Positions 27,801-36,287 of a DNA stretch of 64,000 nt are shown here, in pieces (the stretch's first letter is position 1; each line of letters starts with the position of its first letter). The stretch is from CADEER01 sp965216585 (GTDB lineage: Bacteria > Desulfobacterota > Binatia > HRBIN30 > CADEER01), in contig CBDCGC010000003.1 in assembly GCA_965216585.1 (NCBI GenBank), positions 1,674,001 through 1,738,000 of the forward strand, written 5' to 3'. The notes beneath the pieces are model-generated. The model saw only the letters and a program-made list of their open reading frames with translations. It had not been told where the DNA came from and searched no databases. Both the position numbers and the translations under genes were made by a program.

Positions 27801-28550
27801 TACACGGGATGGAATCCACAGAACTTCGTCGATCCCACTGGAACGAGGGTTTGCAGAGGAGGCGTAACAGGCGACTTCGACATCAGAGTCAGCCCCGACG
27901 ATTGCGACGCGATTGAGGTTATCGTCTTTCCCAAACCAGAACCCAAGCGGCCGAAGCAACCGCCGAACGCCCCTGACCGCCGATCACGACGCCGGCGCAG
28001 ACCCGCACCACCACCACCGGCGCCCCTACCCGAGCCAGTAACCCCAGACGCAGCCCTCGTCGCAGCCAGCATCGGTATCGGCATCGGCACCGCTGTCGCC
28101 ATCAACTTCATCCCCGGCGCAGGCATCGCTTCAGACCTATTCACGATCTTCGACTCCGACGCTTCAACGTTTGAACGAGCGCTGGCGGGCGTTAGCTTGG
28201 TAGCGAATATTGCGACCCTTGATGCACTGCCAAATTTCGGTGCGGTTCGATCTATCCAGGACTCAGCTGAAACTCTTAGTCGCTTGGGGACATCACGCGA
28301 ATCAGCGCAGAGACTTGCTCGAAAGGCAGCAGAAGCGCAAGCAAATCCTCGTATTGGAGTTCACGGTGTGTCTGTGACTGCGGGGAGGCCACGAGGACCC
28401 ACGTCCAGTGCGCCGCGGGCAAGAGTTGAGCGGGTGTTTCCTGTGCATGACACTCCGACACGAGCGGATCCGTTGCATCGAACGGTAGAACTCCCCTCTC
28501 CAGTTACGTCTGACGTAGCTGCCCTATTCAACAAGCTATTCCGAAGGTAG
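21864..28550 (+). CDS. Giant SpvB / FG-GAP / RHS-repeat secreted protein with toxin-like C-terminus
   Basis: About 2228 codons. A signal peptide (RRTYGTLLFLMLQAGNAAA) precedes an SpvB-like domain (VGSASTSIPITVPPGPNG ... LALVYNS ... GHGWDLP). Next, residues ~410-780 hold FG-GAP-like Ca-binding repeats (MDADGILDLVD, DLNGDGYPDFID, DINGDGLLDLVD, DMNADGLPDLVD, DLDGDKYPDYID). YD/RHS repeats (YTYDTLGRLLT, YTYDDLGRVLD) and the RHS core (HADHLGSTVAMT, YAGARFYDPEIGMFLTHDP) follow, ending near residue 1990. The last ~235 residues are a separate, less GC-rich tip. Two hydrophobic segments sit just before the core. The start is unsettled: TTG 21864, TTG 21906, or ATG 21848 through a changed C-tract. Confidence 0.88.
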   Translation: MDLSPPPPARGRSNLRRTYGTLLFLMLQAGNAAAIVTGDPAPCALFADSADVVEANLSVGSASTSIPITVPPGPNGMQPSLALVYNSAGGSSHYGHGWDLPIGQIRRSTSGGMLTCSNTAGHNEYILSVNGRSIEFFTNSITATEGFAHVEEEFYKIKRHLGANSGNYWEVWDRSGTRYVFGRYIRWSETSTTIPRTGRNTTDGFHIHSCQTNLLSAGMKYTATWELTRIEDTHGNWIDIQYTTSGNIARPTLIEYGGNATLYNSPRYIVDFDWNPIATAKLPLSSRLGIPREFTHRLEQINVRLASNELIRAYRFEYDNSRHGLLQFLRSVTLRDENNQNLKRWNNEAASRNFLYAEALSDGPVDLGVYGPQEASVKSPLPDISQKTALRLVTQPPSPTIENPGGHLVRTLMDMDADGILDLVDTYPLNNGTYVESPCENQGFGEEAQWKYYRGTPSGFETMAASWTVPDENLMCLMQYSRVSMVNPSLLKTHTMTIDLNGDGYPDFIDAGEHEDLTTSKWQVYLGTASGFSPNPTDWAGSPNDGIRHVESDVDLFGFTSGSLVTRDLIDINGDGLLDLVDTRQPGNWRVWLNLGNRFAAIRYFDGHFGALSYSLPVGAITPSTGGTILSTQDVTGDGLPDQILAWDKSQDETYPGEWKVYPHASGSMSPFFFHWTAVGAEFAPAEILALPTVMVGDEARMVLQDMNADGLPDLVDHGPSHRVHLNFGEGFNQRFPIFLPAAPNTPVGSNTATTGRELIDLDGDKYPDYIDTSIGGGEYRIHHAAAGAWCASNGGNTCAEFAADTTTVAENPEAVAPNMLVKMTNETEGQTRLSYRPTSEISRNGNDLPFTLWVLTERVVDPRRAEDASWEDAFTYTDPNFSSTHRKFLGFGEVVTISQNGGSKELKTETKFENASNKVALAGKIDQIREYEYDSLSHNETVYRRKRYNWQCRNPLNGNSASCSDNRVWARNSVDETKVFSLGGGGTSISLIVDYLSWASCGGKQTGLPTYVKERGGSTRETYTEYACPAGDNNLVNRPKSIRVHDPANAADVSHTWFFFDDAQLNDNISLGTLTRIERWLDQGTVLPGACTMDAGKTCIVTQTGYDDWGNATSQTDAKGAVTSIAYDDWNIYPETVTSPPFVFNKVSYGYDRKCGTLAWQTDAYKGATIPSQKTVYEYDSFCRLSAVWPPGDSEGRRSRKYHYELGSDFVPTRTHTEIREPNAPGDFVNEFVFQNASGQTTQRQVERIVDGVESRVITTFFHDARGRRSRVVGPTAVAGFNTDPGFYNGVTAPETEFRYDVLNRQTETEWPDGSRRVTDYSDPSQVAVRDECYEDASCTGSKVVSVTDGFGRVLEKKVYKQDNFELRTVYTHDIVGRLLTETQSGTQTTLNNLTTRTYTYDTLGRLLTRDDPASVGLWRFGYDFNGNVIHEDDPKTGQSIEICYDVVNRPREKFYESTDNYSATPCLQGSGAITYTYDDTAAGNYGVGRLTHVSDLSGSTALKYDVRGRIVREDKTIEVDGIAKSALFLTDYDDADRPELITYPDGELHTFEYDATGQLIRLGGHHPYVDDVAYDHLGRPKQLARGNGTTDVWEYQAPRERLSRVRTHKDDTNCTDVATCYTDLSYSSYKPTGLVGVIFDSRNAAGDDLLASGAFGYDFLGRLTGVAFSHDAGTYTYDDLGRVLDMNGTGITYHGVNVHAPIRFDGGQTLVADENGNIVTKRTTQYTYTPDDRLEQVDLPNGDTVEFLYDYSGKKVAKVVNGTEVTRYYGDRMQVRDDIVTTSYFLGGRRIALNRTQADQGETYADAGPAGMPLVVTASKSVTGYLLIALVLGLLTAPSRRKQVVGLRPREGHSILIVLAMLASLCPLPARAQCEPPANGWVRHLHADHLGSTVAMTNGDGDLAEQIRYRNYGEVRGRWNAAGNPIGSGDSAYRYEYTGYENEIDSGLMYAGARFYDPEIGMFLTHDPVAEFPSPYTYTGWNPQNFVDPTGTRVCRGGVTGDFDIRVSPDDCDAIEVIVFPKPEPKRPKQPPNAPDRRSRRRRRPAPPPPAPLPEPVTPDAALVAASIGIGIGTAVAINFIPGAGIASDLFTIFDSDASTFERALAGVSLVANIATLDALPNFGAVRSIQDSAETLSRLGTSRESAQRLARKAAEAQANPRIGVHGVSVTAGRPRGPTSSAPRARVERVFPVHDTPTRADPLHRTVELPSPVTSDVAALFNKLFRR
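21876..21887 (+). repeat. Homopolymer of 12 C at the 5' end of the RHS gene
   Basis: Twelve consecutive C residues. The ATG at 21848 enters this tract in the frame that ends soon afterwards. With 11 or 14 C, the same ATG would read directly into the 2.2-kb-codon RHS frame. This is the structure of a phase-variable contingency tract, though an assembly length error cannot be excluded. Confidence 0.85.
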
Positions 28551-28554
28551 GGAG

Positions 28555-29010
28555 ATGGGAAGCAACTGCTGTCGACACATTGTGGGGACGAAGCGAAACG
28601 TCGCTTCGCCCTTTGGGCGTCTTGTCGTTTTTGGGTACTACGATGGCCCTACCGATGGCGTTGCAGAGTGTAGCAAATGCAAGGCTGCGTATCGATTCGA
28701 GCTGTTGGATTGGGACGAGGGACAGGATCTCCGTGTGTTCTCCTTGGCCCCCCTTGAGATGAGCATCGACGAGTTTGAACGACTGACCCAGTTGACACCA
28801 ACTTGGCCAGTTTGGGTTCTAATTCGAGATGACGTGAGCTCGGCACAGGAGGCTGTTGATGCTGCCATTGCCACAATGTCAAGCATCGAATTTGTGATCT
28901 CTACTTACGATCTCCTCGCCACGATCATTGACTGGCGACCCGCGGGATTGGCTAAGGAGAAAGACTGGTTCGCCGCGCTGGAACGCTCTCGCAAGAGCGC
29001 TTTACCCTGA
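28555..29010 (+). CDS. Candidate immunity protein for the RHS toxin tip
   Basis: 151 residues beginning 4 bases after the RHS stop, with AGGTAGGGAG as ribosome binding site inside and after the toxin's last codons. It has a zinc-ribbon-like CSKC pair and an acidic, Trp-rich body. There is no signal peptide, as expected for a cytoplasmic immunity protein. The position directly behind an RHS tip and the shared lower GC content support the pairing. The family is not recognised by name, so the immunity role is an inference. Confidence 0.6.
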   Translation: MGSNCCRHIVGTKRNVASPFGRLVVFGYYDGPTDGVAECSKCKAAYRFELLDWDEGQDLRVFSLAPLEMSIDEFERLTQLTPTWPVWVLIRDDVSSAQEAVDAAIATMSSIEFVISTYDLLATIIDWRPAGLAKEKDWFAALERSRKSALP

Positions 29011-29096
29011 GCAGCTATCGACCACGTTCTAGTCCTCGGCCTTCGAATGGTTACGCGGGAAAACCGTGATCGGTGACAATAGGGACACTACCGACA

Positions 29097-29855
29097 ATGC
29101 ACTACAGGATCCTCATCGTCATCGGTTTGACGGTCGGTTGCATCGTCTTCGCCGCGGAGGCCACGAGACGAAACGCCGATTCGCGCCGCTTCCTCGCAGC
29201 CCTCGTGCTGATAGCAACTGCAGCCTTGGTCGGAGGCAAGGTTTGGGCCTTCGTCGAGCGCGGCGGTGTCGGTGGCAGCGGTCTGCGCTACCCCGGAGGG
29301 CTGATCGGGATCGCTGCGGCTCTGGCTATACTGCGCCTGCCGCGTTTCGGGATTTCCGTGCCGCTGTTTGCCGACGTACTGGCGGTAGCGATGCCCTTTG
29401 GCTTCGCGACGATACGCATCGCCTGTCTCGTTCAGGGCTGTTGCTTCGGTCACCTGTGCGAGCTCCCTTGGGCCACGACGTTCGGCGAGGGCACGACGGC
29501 CTGGCAGGTGCAGCGCCTGCAAGGTGTGATCGAGCCGAACGCTCTCGAGTCACTGCCCGTCCACCCACTGCAGGTCTATTTCGGCCTGTGGTGTCTGGCT
29601 GTCGGCTTCTTTCTGCTCTGGTTCCGCTCCCGCCAGAGCTATGCAGGGCAGCTCGCCCTGCTCTATCTCGCCGTGCACGAGCCGGGAAAGTGGGCGCTCG
29701 AGTTCCTGCGCTACCAGAACGCACCGGCAGTGCAAATGGTGTCCGGCTTCGTCGGCATCGCTGCCGCCGCCACTCTATTCATCGCACATCGCAGACGCTC
29801 GAGCAGCGCGATCGAGCACGCATCTTTGAATTCAACGAAAATCGTGGAGGAATGA
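29097..29855 (+). CDS. Prolipoprotein diacylglyceryl transferase-like (Lgt paralog)
   Basis: 252 residues with about seven membrane segments. Lgt signatures are present: YPGGLIG, RIACLVQGCCFGHLCELPWATTF, PVHPLQVY, and a final KWALEFLRYQ. True Lgt moves diacylglycerol to the lipobox Cys. Two positions that are catalytic in E. coli Lgt look changed: the His before GGLIG is Pro, and the Arg of the last helix is Lys. This may therefore be a divergent paralog with another lipid substrate. The start is 29097 (or GTG 29073). It overlaps the next gene by ATGA-type spacing. Confidence 0.7.
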   Translation: MHYRILIVIGLTVGCIVFAAEATRRNADSRRFLAALVLIATAALVGGKVWAFVERGGVGGSGLRYPGGLIGIAAALAILRLPRFGISVPLFADVLAVAMPFGFATIRIACLVQGCCFGHLCELPWATTFGEGTTAWQVQRLQGVIEPNALESLPVHPLQVYFGLWCLAVGFFLLWFRSRQSYAGQLALLYLAVHEPGKWALEFLRYQNAPAVQMVSGFVGIAAAATLFIAHRRRSSSAIEHASLNSTKIVEE

Positions 29856-29857
29856 CG

Positions 29858-30340
29858 ATGCGAATCGCACTTTGGATGATCGTTCTCGCCGGCGCCGGGG
29901 TTTGGGGAATCGCAGCTGCGGGCACCGACGTGGTCGCAGCTGCAAAGGAGGAGCCTGCTGCGCAACCTGCGGCCAAGCTGGCCAAGCGCGGGCGGGCGGC
30001 CGTCGTCGCCAGCGCCGCTCGAACCAAAATCGCACCAGACGAACGCGAGTACACCTTTGACGTCTGGGATACCGACAACGTCGCTTCGGTCAGCGGCTTC
30101 GTCACCACCAAGGGGCTGCCCGAGATGAGCGGCGGCGACCTCGGCGACGTGCGCTGGCGTGTCGCCGGCTCAGCGATCAGCGGCTATTTGATGAAGAACG
30201 GCAGCAACGTCGCGAAGTTCGAGGGCGTCCTCGCCACAGACGGCGCCGTCGGCACGATCCGAACCGCAGGCGGTCACCATGGCACGTGGGTGTGGGACGG
30301 TCCGCTGCCGGAAGTTGAACGGCGCGAGCGGGAGAAGTGA
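29858..30340 (+). CDS. Hypothetical exported protein
   Basis: 160 residues. ATG 29858 is preferred over 29852 because GGAGG then has 7-base spacing. The N-terminus IALWMIVLAGAGVWGIAAAG is a signal peptide or anchor, followed by an Ala/Lys-rich linker and a compact domain with repeated Gly-Asp-Val and Trp residues (FDVWDTDNVASVSGFVTT, GTWVWDGPLPEVE). Family not recognised. It is co-directional and translationally adjacent to the Lgt-like gene, so it may be its substrate or partner, though no lipobox Cys is seen. Confidence 0.6.
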   Translation: MRIALWMIVLAGAGVWGIAAAGTDVVAAAKEEPAAQPAAKLAKRGRAAVVASAARTKIAPDEREYTFDVWDTDNVASVSGFVTTKGLPEMSGGDLGDVRWRVAGSAISGYLMKNGSNVAKFEGVLATDGAVGTIRTAGGHHGTWVWDGPLPEVERREREK

Positions 30341-30421
30341 GCCACGTGGCAGCTTTCGGTTTGCTGAGAGCTCAGAGTCGCACGGATCGGATCAGCGAGA
30401 AGAGCAGAGCCGAGGTCACCG

Positions 30422-31585
30422 TCAACGCGAAGACACAAACGCCCCGGCCCAAAGTTGCTCCAGAAACTCCCGCCAAGGAAGAATCACGACCTTACCCACC
30501 CGGCGGCGACGCGGTTCGAAGCAAACGCAGATCAGGTGCTTCCAGCTTTGCTCTTCGGCAATTGCATGCAGTGACTTGAGATCAGAACCCGAGACGTTCG
30601 ACTTCGCCTTGGCTTCGATCGCCGTGTGGTCACCCATCACAAAGTCGACCTCGAATCCCGACTTCGATCGCCAGTAGTAAAGGGGATCGCCGGACGTGTA
30701 GTCACGGTGGGCAATCAGCTCGTGAAAAAGCACTGTCTCAAAGGCCTCGCCGTACTCGTGCGTGCCCTGACTAAATTCGGCTTCCCTCAGCGCAGCAACC
30801 ACGCCGATGTCGAAAAAGTAGTACTTCGACGAGCTCAGTGGTTTTCGCCGTTTCGACTTCTTCCAGGCAGGGAGCTCATGAAGCAGCAGCGTGTCCTCGA
30901 GGATCGAGAAGTACTCGTACACCGTAGTACGCGCCACCTGGGCATCGTTACCAACTTTCGTGAAGTTGACGATGCTACCGTTACACAGTGCGGCCACACG
31001 CAGGAAACGGCTGAAGGCGGGGGCGTTGCGCGTGAGACCCTCAGCAACGACCTCCTGCTGGAGGTAGAGACTCGCATACCCATCGAGATCAGCCGCCGGA
31101 TCGTCAGAAAAATAGATCGATGGTAGGAGACCCCGGCGCGTTGCACGGGCGAGATCATAGTCGGCACCGAGCTCGGCATACGTCAAAGGGTGGAGGGCCT
31201 TTGTACGCGCGCGCCCGCCTAGCAAATTGACACCGCCGGCACGTAGTTTTCGCGCGCTCGAGCCGGTGAGGAGGAAATGCAGACCCCGCTCTTCGATGAG
31301 CCGGTGCACTTCATTGAGTAGGTTCGGCAGGCGCTGCACCTCGTCGATCACGACATACCGTTCCCCCGTCTCAATTTCTTGACCGAGGCGCCCGAGATCA
31401 CGACTCAACCGGAGGAAGACCCCACTGTCGAGCAAGTCGAAGGTGCGCACCCCCCCCAAGGAATGTCTGATCAGCGAGGTCTTTCCCGTTTGACGAGGCC
31501 CGAACAAGAAATGCGACTTCTTTGCCACCAACGCCCGAAGGTCGAGCGATCGCGGAACGAACCTTTTTGACGATTCAATCGTCAT
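30422..31585 (-). CDS. AAA-type ATPase with DUF4143 C-terminal domain (copy 2)
   Basis: 387 residues, a clear paralog of the gene at 20381-21544 along its whole length. It has Walker A GPRQTGKTS, Walker B VVIDEVQRLP, GSSARKLRAGGVNLLGGRA, and the DNA-binding-like segment IVNFTKVGNDAQVARTTVYEY. The C-terminus has GFEVDFVMGDH ... AIEAKAKS, a PD-(D/E)xK-like pattern. The start is ATG 31585. A TTG four codons earlier is also open. The start lies within a cluster of inverted repeats. Together the two copies flank the RHS module, facing inwards. Confidence 0.85.
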   Translation of the reverse strand: MTIESSKRFVPRSLDLRALVAKKSHFLFGPRQTGKTSLIRHSLGGVRTFDLLDSGVFLRLSRDLGRLGQEIETGERYVVIDEVQRLPNLLNEVHRLIEERGLHFLLTGSSARKLRAGGVNLLGGRARTKALHPLTYAELGADYDLARATRRGLLPSIYFSDDPAADLDGYASLYLQQEVVAEGLTRNAPAFSRFLRVAALCNGSIVNFTKVGNDAQVARTTVYEYFSILEDTLLLHELPAWKKSKRRKPLSSSKYYFFDIGVVAALREAEFSQGTHEYGEAFETVLFHELIAHRDYTSGDPLYYWRSKSGFEVDFVMGDHTAIEAKAKSNVSGSDLKSLHAIAEEQSWKHLICVCFEPRRRRVGKVVILPWREFLEQLWAGAFVSSR

Positions 31586-31620
31586 TTGGCAGAACAAATG
31601 ACGACATTGTCGTCATTTGT
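31568..31620 (-). promoter_or_regulatory. Two palindromes sharing a TGACGA half-site, over the copy-2 ATPase start
   Basis: ACAAATGACGAC / GTCGTCATTTGT (12-base arms, 3-base centre, 31594-31620) and TGACGATT / AATCGTCA (8-base arms, 1-base centre, 31568-31584). The second overlaps the ATG at 31585-31583. The half-site TGACGA appears four times in 53 bases, alternating in orientation. This is the look of an autoregulatory operator. Confidence 0.65.
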
Positions 31621-31729
31621 CAACACCCGCACCTCGTCCAAATTGGCGTGAAGCCAGCAGACGGTGCACGAGCCGAGCATTCCTTCACCTCGAGATGACC
31701 GAGCGTCGCCGCGACATAGCGCGCCCCGG

Positions 31730-32995
31730 TCAGCAGCGGGCGCTCTGCGCGACTTCTCTCAACAGGGCGATGTTGTCGCTGTGGCCGGTCTTGCGGGCGT
31801 CGACGTGGCCGCGGAGGGGGCGGCCGAGGAGGTAGAGGTCGCCGAGGACGTCGAGGATCTTGTGGCGCGCCAGTTCTTCGGGGTAGCGCAGCTCGGTGTT
31901 GACGATGCCGTCGTCGCCGATGAGGATGCAGTTGTCGAGTCGGCCACCGCTGGCCAGGCCGACCGAGGCCATGGCCTTCATGTCTTTCATGAAGCCGAAG
32001 GTGCGCGCCGGCGCGATCTCTTCGCGGAAGGATTCGCCGCCGTTCAATACGAAGGTGTATTTCTGCCGGCCGATCGGCGGCGGATAGAGAAGCGTGTAGG
32101 AAACGCGGAAGTCGTCGGCCGGCTCGATTCGAATTCCCTCTTCGTTGGGCTCGTCGGAGCCGACCGAAACTGCCTCGGCGATGATCAGCTCATCGACGGC
32201 TTCACCCTGGTCGCGCACCCCCGCCTCTTCGATGAGACGGCAGAACTCGCGCGCCGATCCGTCCATCGCCGGCACTTCTGCCTGCACTTTGACCGAGGCG
32301 TTGGTGATTCCGTAGGCGTGAAACGCCGCGAGCAAATGCTCGACCGTCCCGACCGTCACGTCGCCCTGGTGCAGCGTCGTCGCAAATCCGGTCGACTCGA
32401 CGTAGTCGAGGTGGGCGGGCACCGACTCTCCACTCGTGATGTTGGTAAAGGTGATGCCGTGACCGGCCGGCATCGGGTTGAGCACGAGGCCGGACTTCAC
32501 CCCGGTATGCAGCCCGTGGCCGCTGGCAATCACCGGCTGGCCGAGGGTTCGCTGTTGGCGACCACCAGCAGGAGCAACGGCACCGGCAGCCTGCGTTTGC
32601 GCCGAGGCGCCCATGGCATCACCTGCCGCGCCGGCGTCGTTCGCCAAGGCGCGACCGACGACCTGCAGCAGAGCGTCGATGGAGAACGGTTTCTCGATGA
32701 AGTCGAACGCACCGAGCTTGGTGGCACGCACGGCGGTTTCGACGTTGCCATGGCCAGAAATCATGACCACTCGCGGCCGACTCGGCTCGCCCTGCAATTG
32801 CCGCAGGAGCTCGATGCCATCGATGTCGGGCATCCACACATCCAACAACACCAGATGCGGCCGCTCGGCGCGCACGATGTCCAGTGCCTCGCGACCGCCG
32901 CTGGCCTCGAGCACGCGCAGACCTTCGTCGTTCAGGACACCGCGCAACGAGGTGCGGATTTCCGCTTCGTCGTCGACAATCAACACCGTCGCCAT
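31730..32995 (-). CDS. lpxC: Receiver domain fused to LpxC (UDP-3-O-acyl-N-acetylglucosamine deacetylase)
   Basis: 421 residues from ATG 32995 (AGGGAGAG upstream). Residues 1-~120 are a complete response-regulator receiver: DDE at 8-10, phospho-acceptor Asp52 in LLDVWMPD, and Lys102 in EKPF. A ~30-residue Ala/Gly/Gln linker follows. Residues ~150-421 are LpxC, with SGHGLHTG, zinc His220 in TVEHLLAA, His378 and Asp382 in RHKILDVLGDL, and catalytic His405 in KTGHSDN. LpxC commits precursor to lipid A. The receiver in front is highly unusual. The gene follows an NtrY-type kinase by 20 bases, which suggests its partner. Confidence 0.92.
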   Translation of the reverse strand: MATVLIVDDEAEIRTSLRGVLNDEGLRVLEASGGREALDIVRAERPHLVLLDVWMPDIDGIELLRQLQGEPSRPRVVMISGHGNVETAVRATKLGAFDFIEKPFSIDALLQVVGRALANDAGAAGDAMGASAQTQAAGAVAPAGGRQQRTLGQPVIASGHGLHTGVKSGLVLNPMPAGHGITFTNITSGESVPAHLDYVESTGFATTLHQGDVTVGTVEHLLAAFHAYGITNASVKVQAEVPAMDGSAREFCRLIEEAGVRDQGEAVDELIIAEAVSVGSDEPNEEGIRIEPADDFRVSYTLLYPPPIGRQKYTFVLNGGESFREEIAPARTFGFMKDMKAMASVGLASGGRLDNCILIGDDGIVNTELRYPEELARHKILDVLGDLYLLGRPLRGHVDARKTGHSDNIALLREVAQSARC

Positions 32996-33015
32996 GGCTC
33001 TCTCCCTAGCACGCA

Positions 33016-35240
33016 TCAGGCGCGCATGGCAGCCGCAAGGTGCGGCGCCGCGCGCACCGGAAAGTCGACGACGAATTTCGTCCCGCGCGGCTGGTTGTCG
33101 CGCACCCGCACATAGGCTCGGTGCTCGGCGACGATCGAAGCGACGATCGCAAGTCCGAGACCGGTGCCGTCGCTCTTGGTCGAGAAGTAGGGTTCGAACA
33201 ATCGACCGCGCGCCTCGGCGCTGAGACCGCTACCGTTGTCGGCCACCTCCAGGCGGACGACCGCGACGCGCGGATCGTGCGAGATGCCCACTTCGATACG
33301 CGGCTCGTCGACCCCCTGGCAGGCGGCCAGCGCATTGTCGAGCAGATTGATGACCACGCGCTTGATCGCTTCCGGATCGATTTCGACGGCCGGCACGTCG
33401 GACTGGGCATCGACCTGGAAGTGGACGTCGCGATGCCCCTCGCGATACAACACCAGTGCATCTTCGACGACTTCGGAGAGATCGTTGGTCGAAACCTCGA
33501 CGGCCGGCAGGCGAGCAAAGGTCGAGAACTCATTGACCAGCCTCTTCAACTGCTCGACCTGCCCGACGATGGTGTTGGTACACTCCTCCAGCAGCGCGCC
33601 GTTCTCCGGCCCCAACATCGCGCCATAGCGTTTGCGCAACCGCTGCGCCGACAGTTGGATCGGCGTCAACGGATTCTTGATCTCGTGCGCGATCCGCCGC
33701 GCCACCTCGCGCCACGCCTCCATCCGCTCGACGCGCAGCAGATAGGTCACGTCCTCGAGAAAGAGAGTCGCGCCAGCCGCCTCGCCACTTTCATCCGTCA
33801 AGCGGATCGCCGCCACCCAGGCGGTCACCGGGCGAGGGCCGACGGTCAGCCGCACCTGGCGCTCGATGCGCTCCTCGTCTCCGGTAGCGACTTCGTCGAG
33901 CAGCTCGCGCAGCGGCAACAAGTGTTCGGCGTCGAGAACCTCGTCGAGATCACGTCCGCGCACGCGGTCCGCCTCGAGGCTGAGCATCGAGCTCGCCGCC
34001 GGGTTCAACGCCGCAATGACACCGTCGCGATCGACCGACAAGACCCCGGCCGTGATGTTGCGCAACACGTTCTCGATGTAGCGGCGGCGCTCGTCCAACT
34101 TCGACTGCGTCGTCTGCAGCGCACCCGCCATTTGGTTGAACGACGAAAACAAGCCGGCAAACTCTTCATCGCCGCGCGCTTCGGCACGGTAGTCGAGGTT
34201 GCCCCGCGCCACTTCACTCATCCCTTCGCCGAGATGCTGGATCGGCACGGTAAAGCCCTTGGCGAAGGTGAAGCCGAACCAAATCGCCGCCAGCAAGACG
34301 ACCAGGGTGATCAAAAGGAGCGTCAGCGTGTAGCTGTTGACGATCGGCTGTCTGAGGACACCGAGTTGGCGGTATTCGTCGTGCGTCCGCGCCGTCGTCT
34401 GCGCCGCACGGCTGACCTCCTTGGGAACCAGGTAGTCGGCGACCACGGCCCCGACGACCGTGCCATCGAGCGCCCGCGCCGGCACACCGCCGCGAACCAG
34501 GTCGCCGGCGGCTGCTTTCTGGGTACGCGTGAAGTGCATTGCATCCGAAAAGGTCGACGCAATATCGGCCCGGACGACGCGCAACTCGCGTTCGTTCAAT
34601 CCCTCGTCGTGCGCCAGCGCGAGGGGACCCTCGCGCCCCACGACCTGAATGGACTGAAGATTGAGCTCGCTGCGGCGATTCTCGAGAAAGTGTTGCAAAC
34701 GCTCGCGCCGCTCCGGCGCCAACAACCCGCGGCGGCGGATCTCGCCCTCGAGTTGCAGCGCGTGATGCAGAGCATCGTCGCCGGCGCGCTGATAGTAGCG
34801 ATGCGCCACCACCAGGGCGCCACCGACGGCGTTGTCGACCCGTGTGCTGAACCAGTTGTCGATCGCCTCGGAAAGAAATCCCTCGGCGACGACGAAGAGC
34901 AGAAGCGCCGGGAACAGAGTCAGAGTGACGAACGCAATGACCAGGCGGGCGCGCAGACGGGCACCGAAGATCCTCTGCCGGCGCTCGACCACCAGCTTGA
35001 CGAGATTGCGAGCGACCAGGAAGACGAAGAGTACGAGCAGAATGACGTTGAGGTTGATGAGCAGGAAGAAAATGATGTTGCCGGTCAACGACGAGGAGTT
35101 GGTGAGATCGGGCAGGCGCGTCTGCACGATGGCCAGACCCAAGAAGGCGACCGCCAGCAGGAAGATGATCACACCCTCGCGGCGGCGACGGCGCATTTCC
35201 GATGCCGGCGATGGTGACGGCTCGACGGTCGGCGGCTCGC

Positions 35241-35244
<4 letters not shown>
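33016..35244 (-). CDS. NtrY-type membrane sensor histidine kinase
   Basis: 742 residues. Two N-terminal helices (~25-42 and ~57-80) and a third at ~103-122 precede a periplasmic loop. A fourth helix (TLLLITLVVLLAAIWFGFTF) leads to HAMP, then PAS (~380-490), then HisKA with RIAHEIKNPLTPIQLSAQRL, then the ATPase domain (NLLDNALAA, DNGSGL, GTGLGLAIVASIV). This matches NtrY, which normally pairs with NtrX. Here the following gene is not NtrX but a receiver-LpxC fusion. Its start overlaps the ruvB stop (ATGA). Confidence 0.9.

Positions 35245-36283
<1,039 letters not shown>

Positions 36284-36287
<4 letters not shown>

Noticed and set aside
29066..29857. Long N-terminal extension of the exported protein at 29858
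   Set aside because: The extension is an alternate frame of the Lgt-like gene; GGAGG at 29846-29850 and the signal peptide fix the start at 29858.
33040..35217. Very long antisense frame opposite the NtrY kinase (others at 45029-46903 opposite leuS and 5832-8297 opposite prkA)
   Set aside because: These are high-GC shadow frames; the sense genes have full family motifs and the antisense translations have none.
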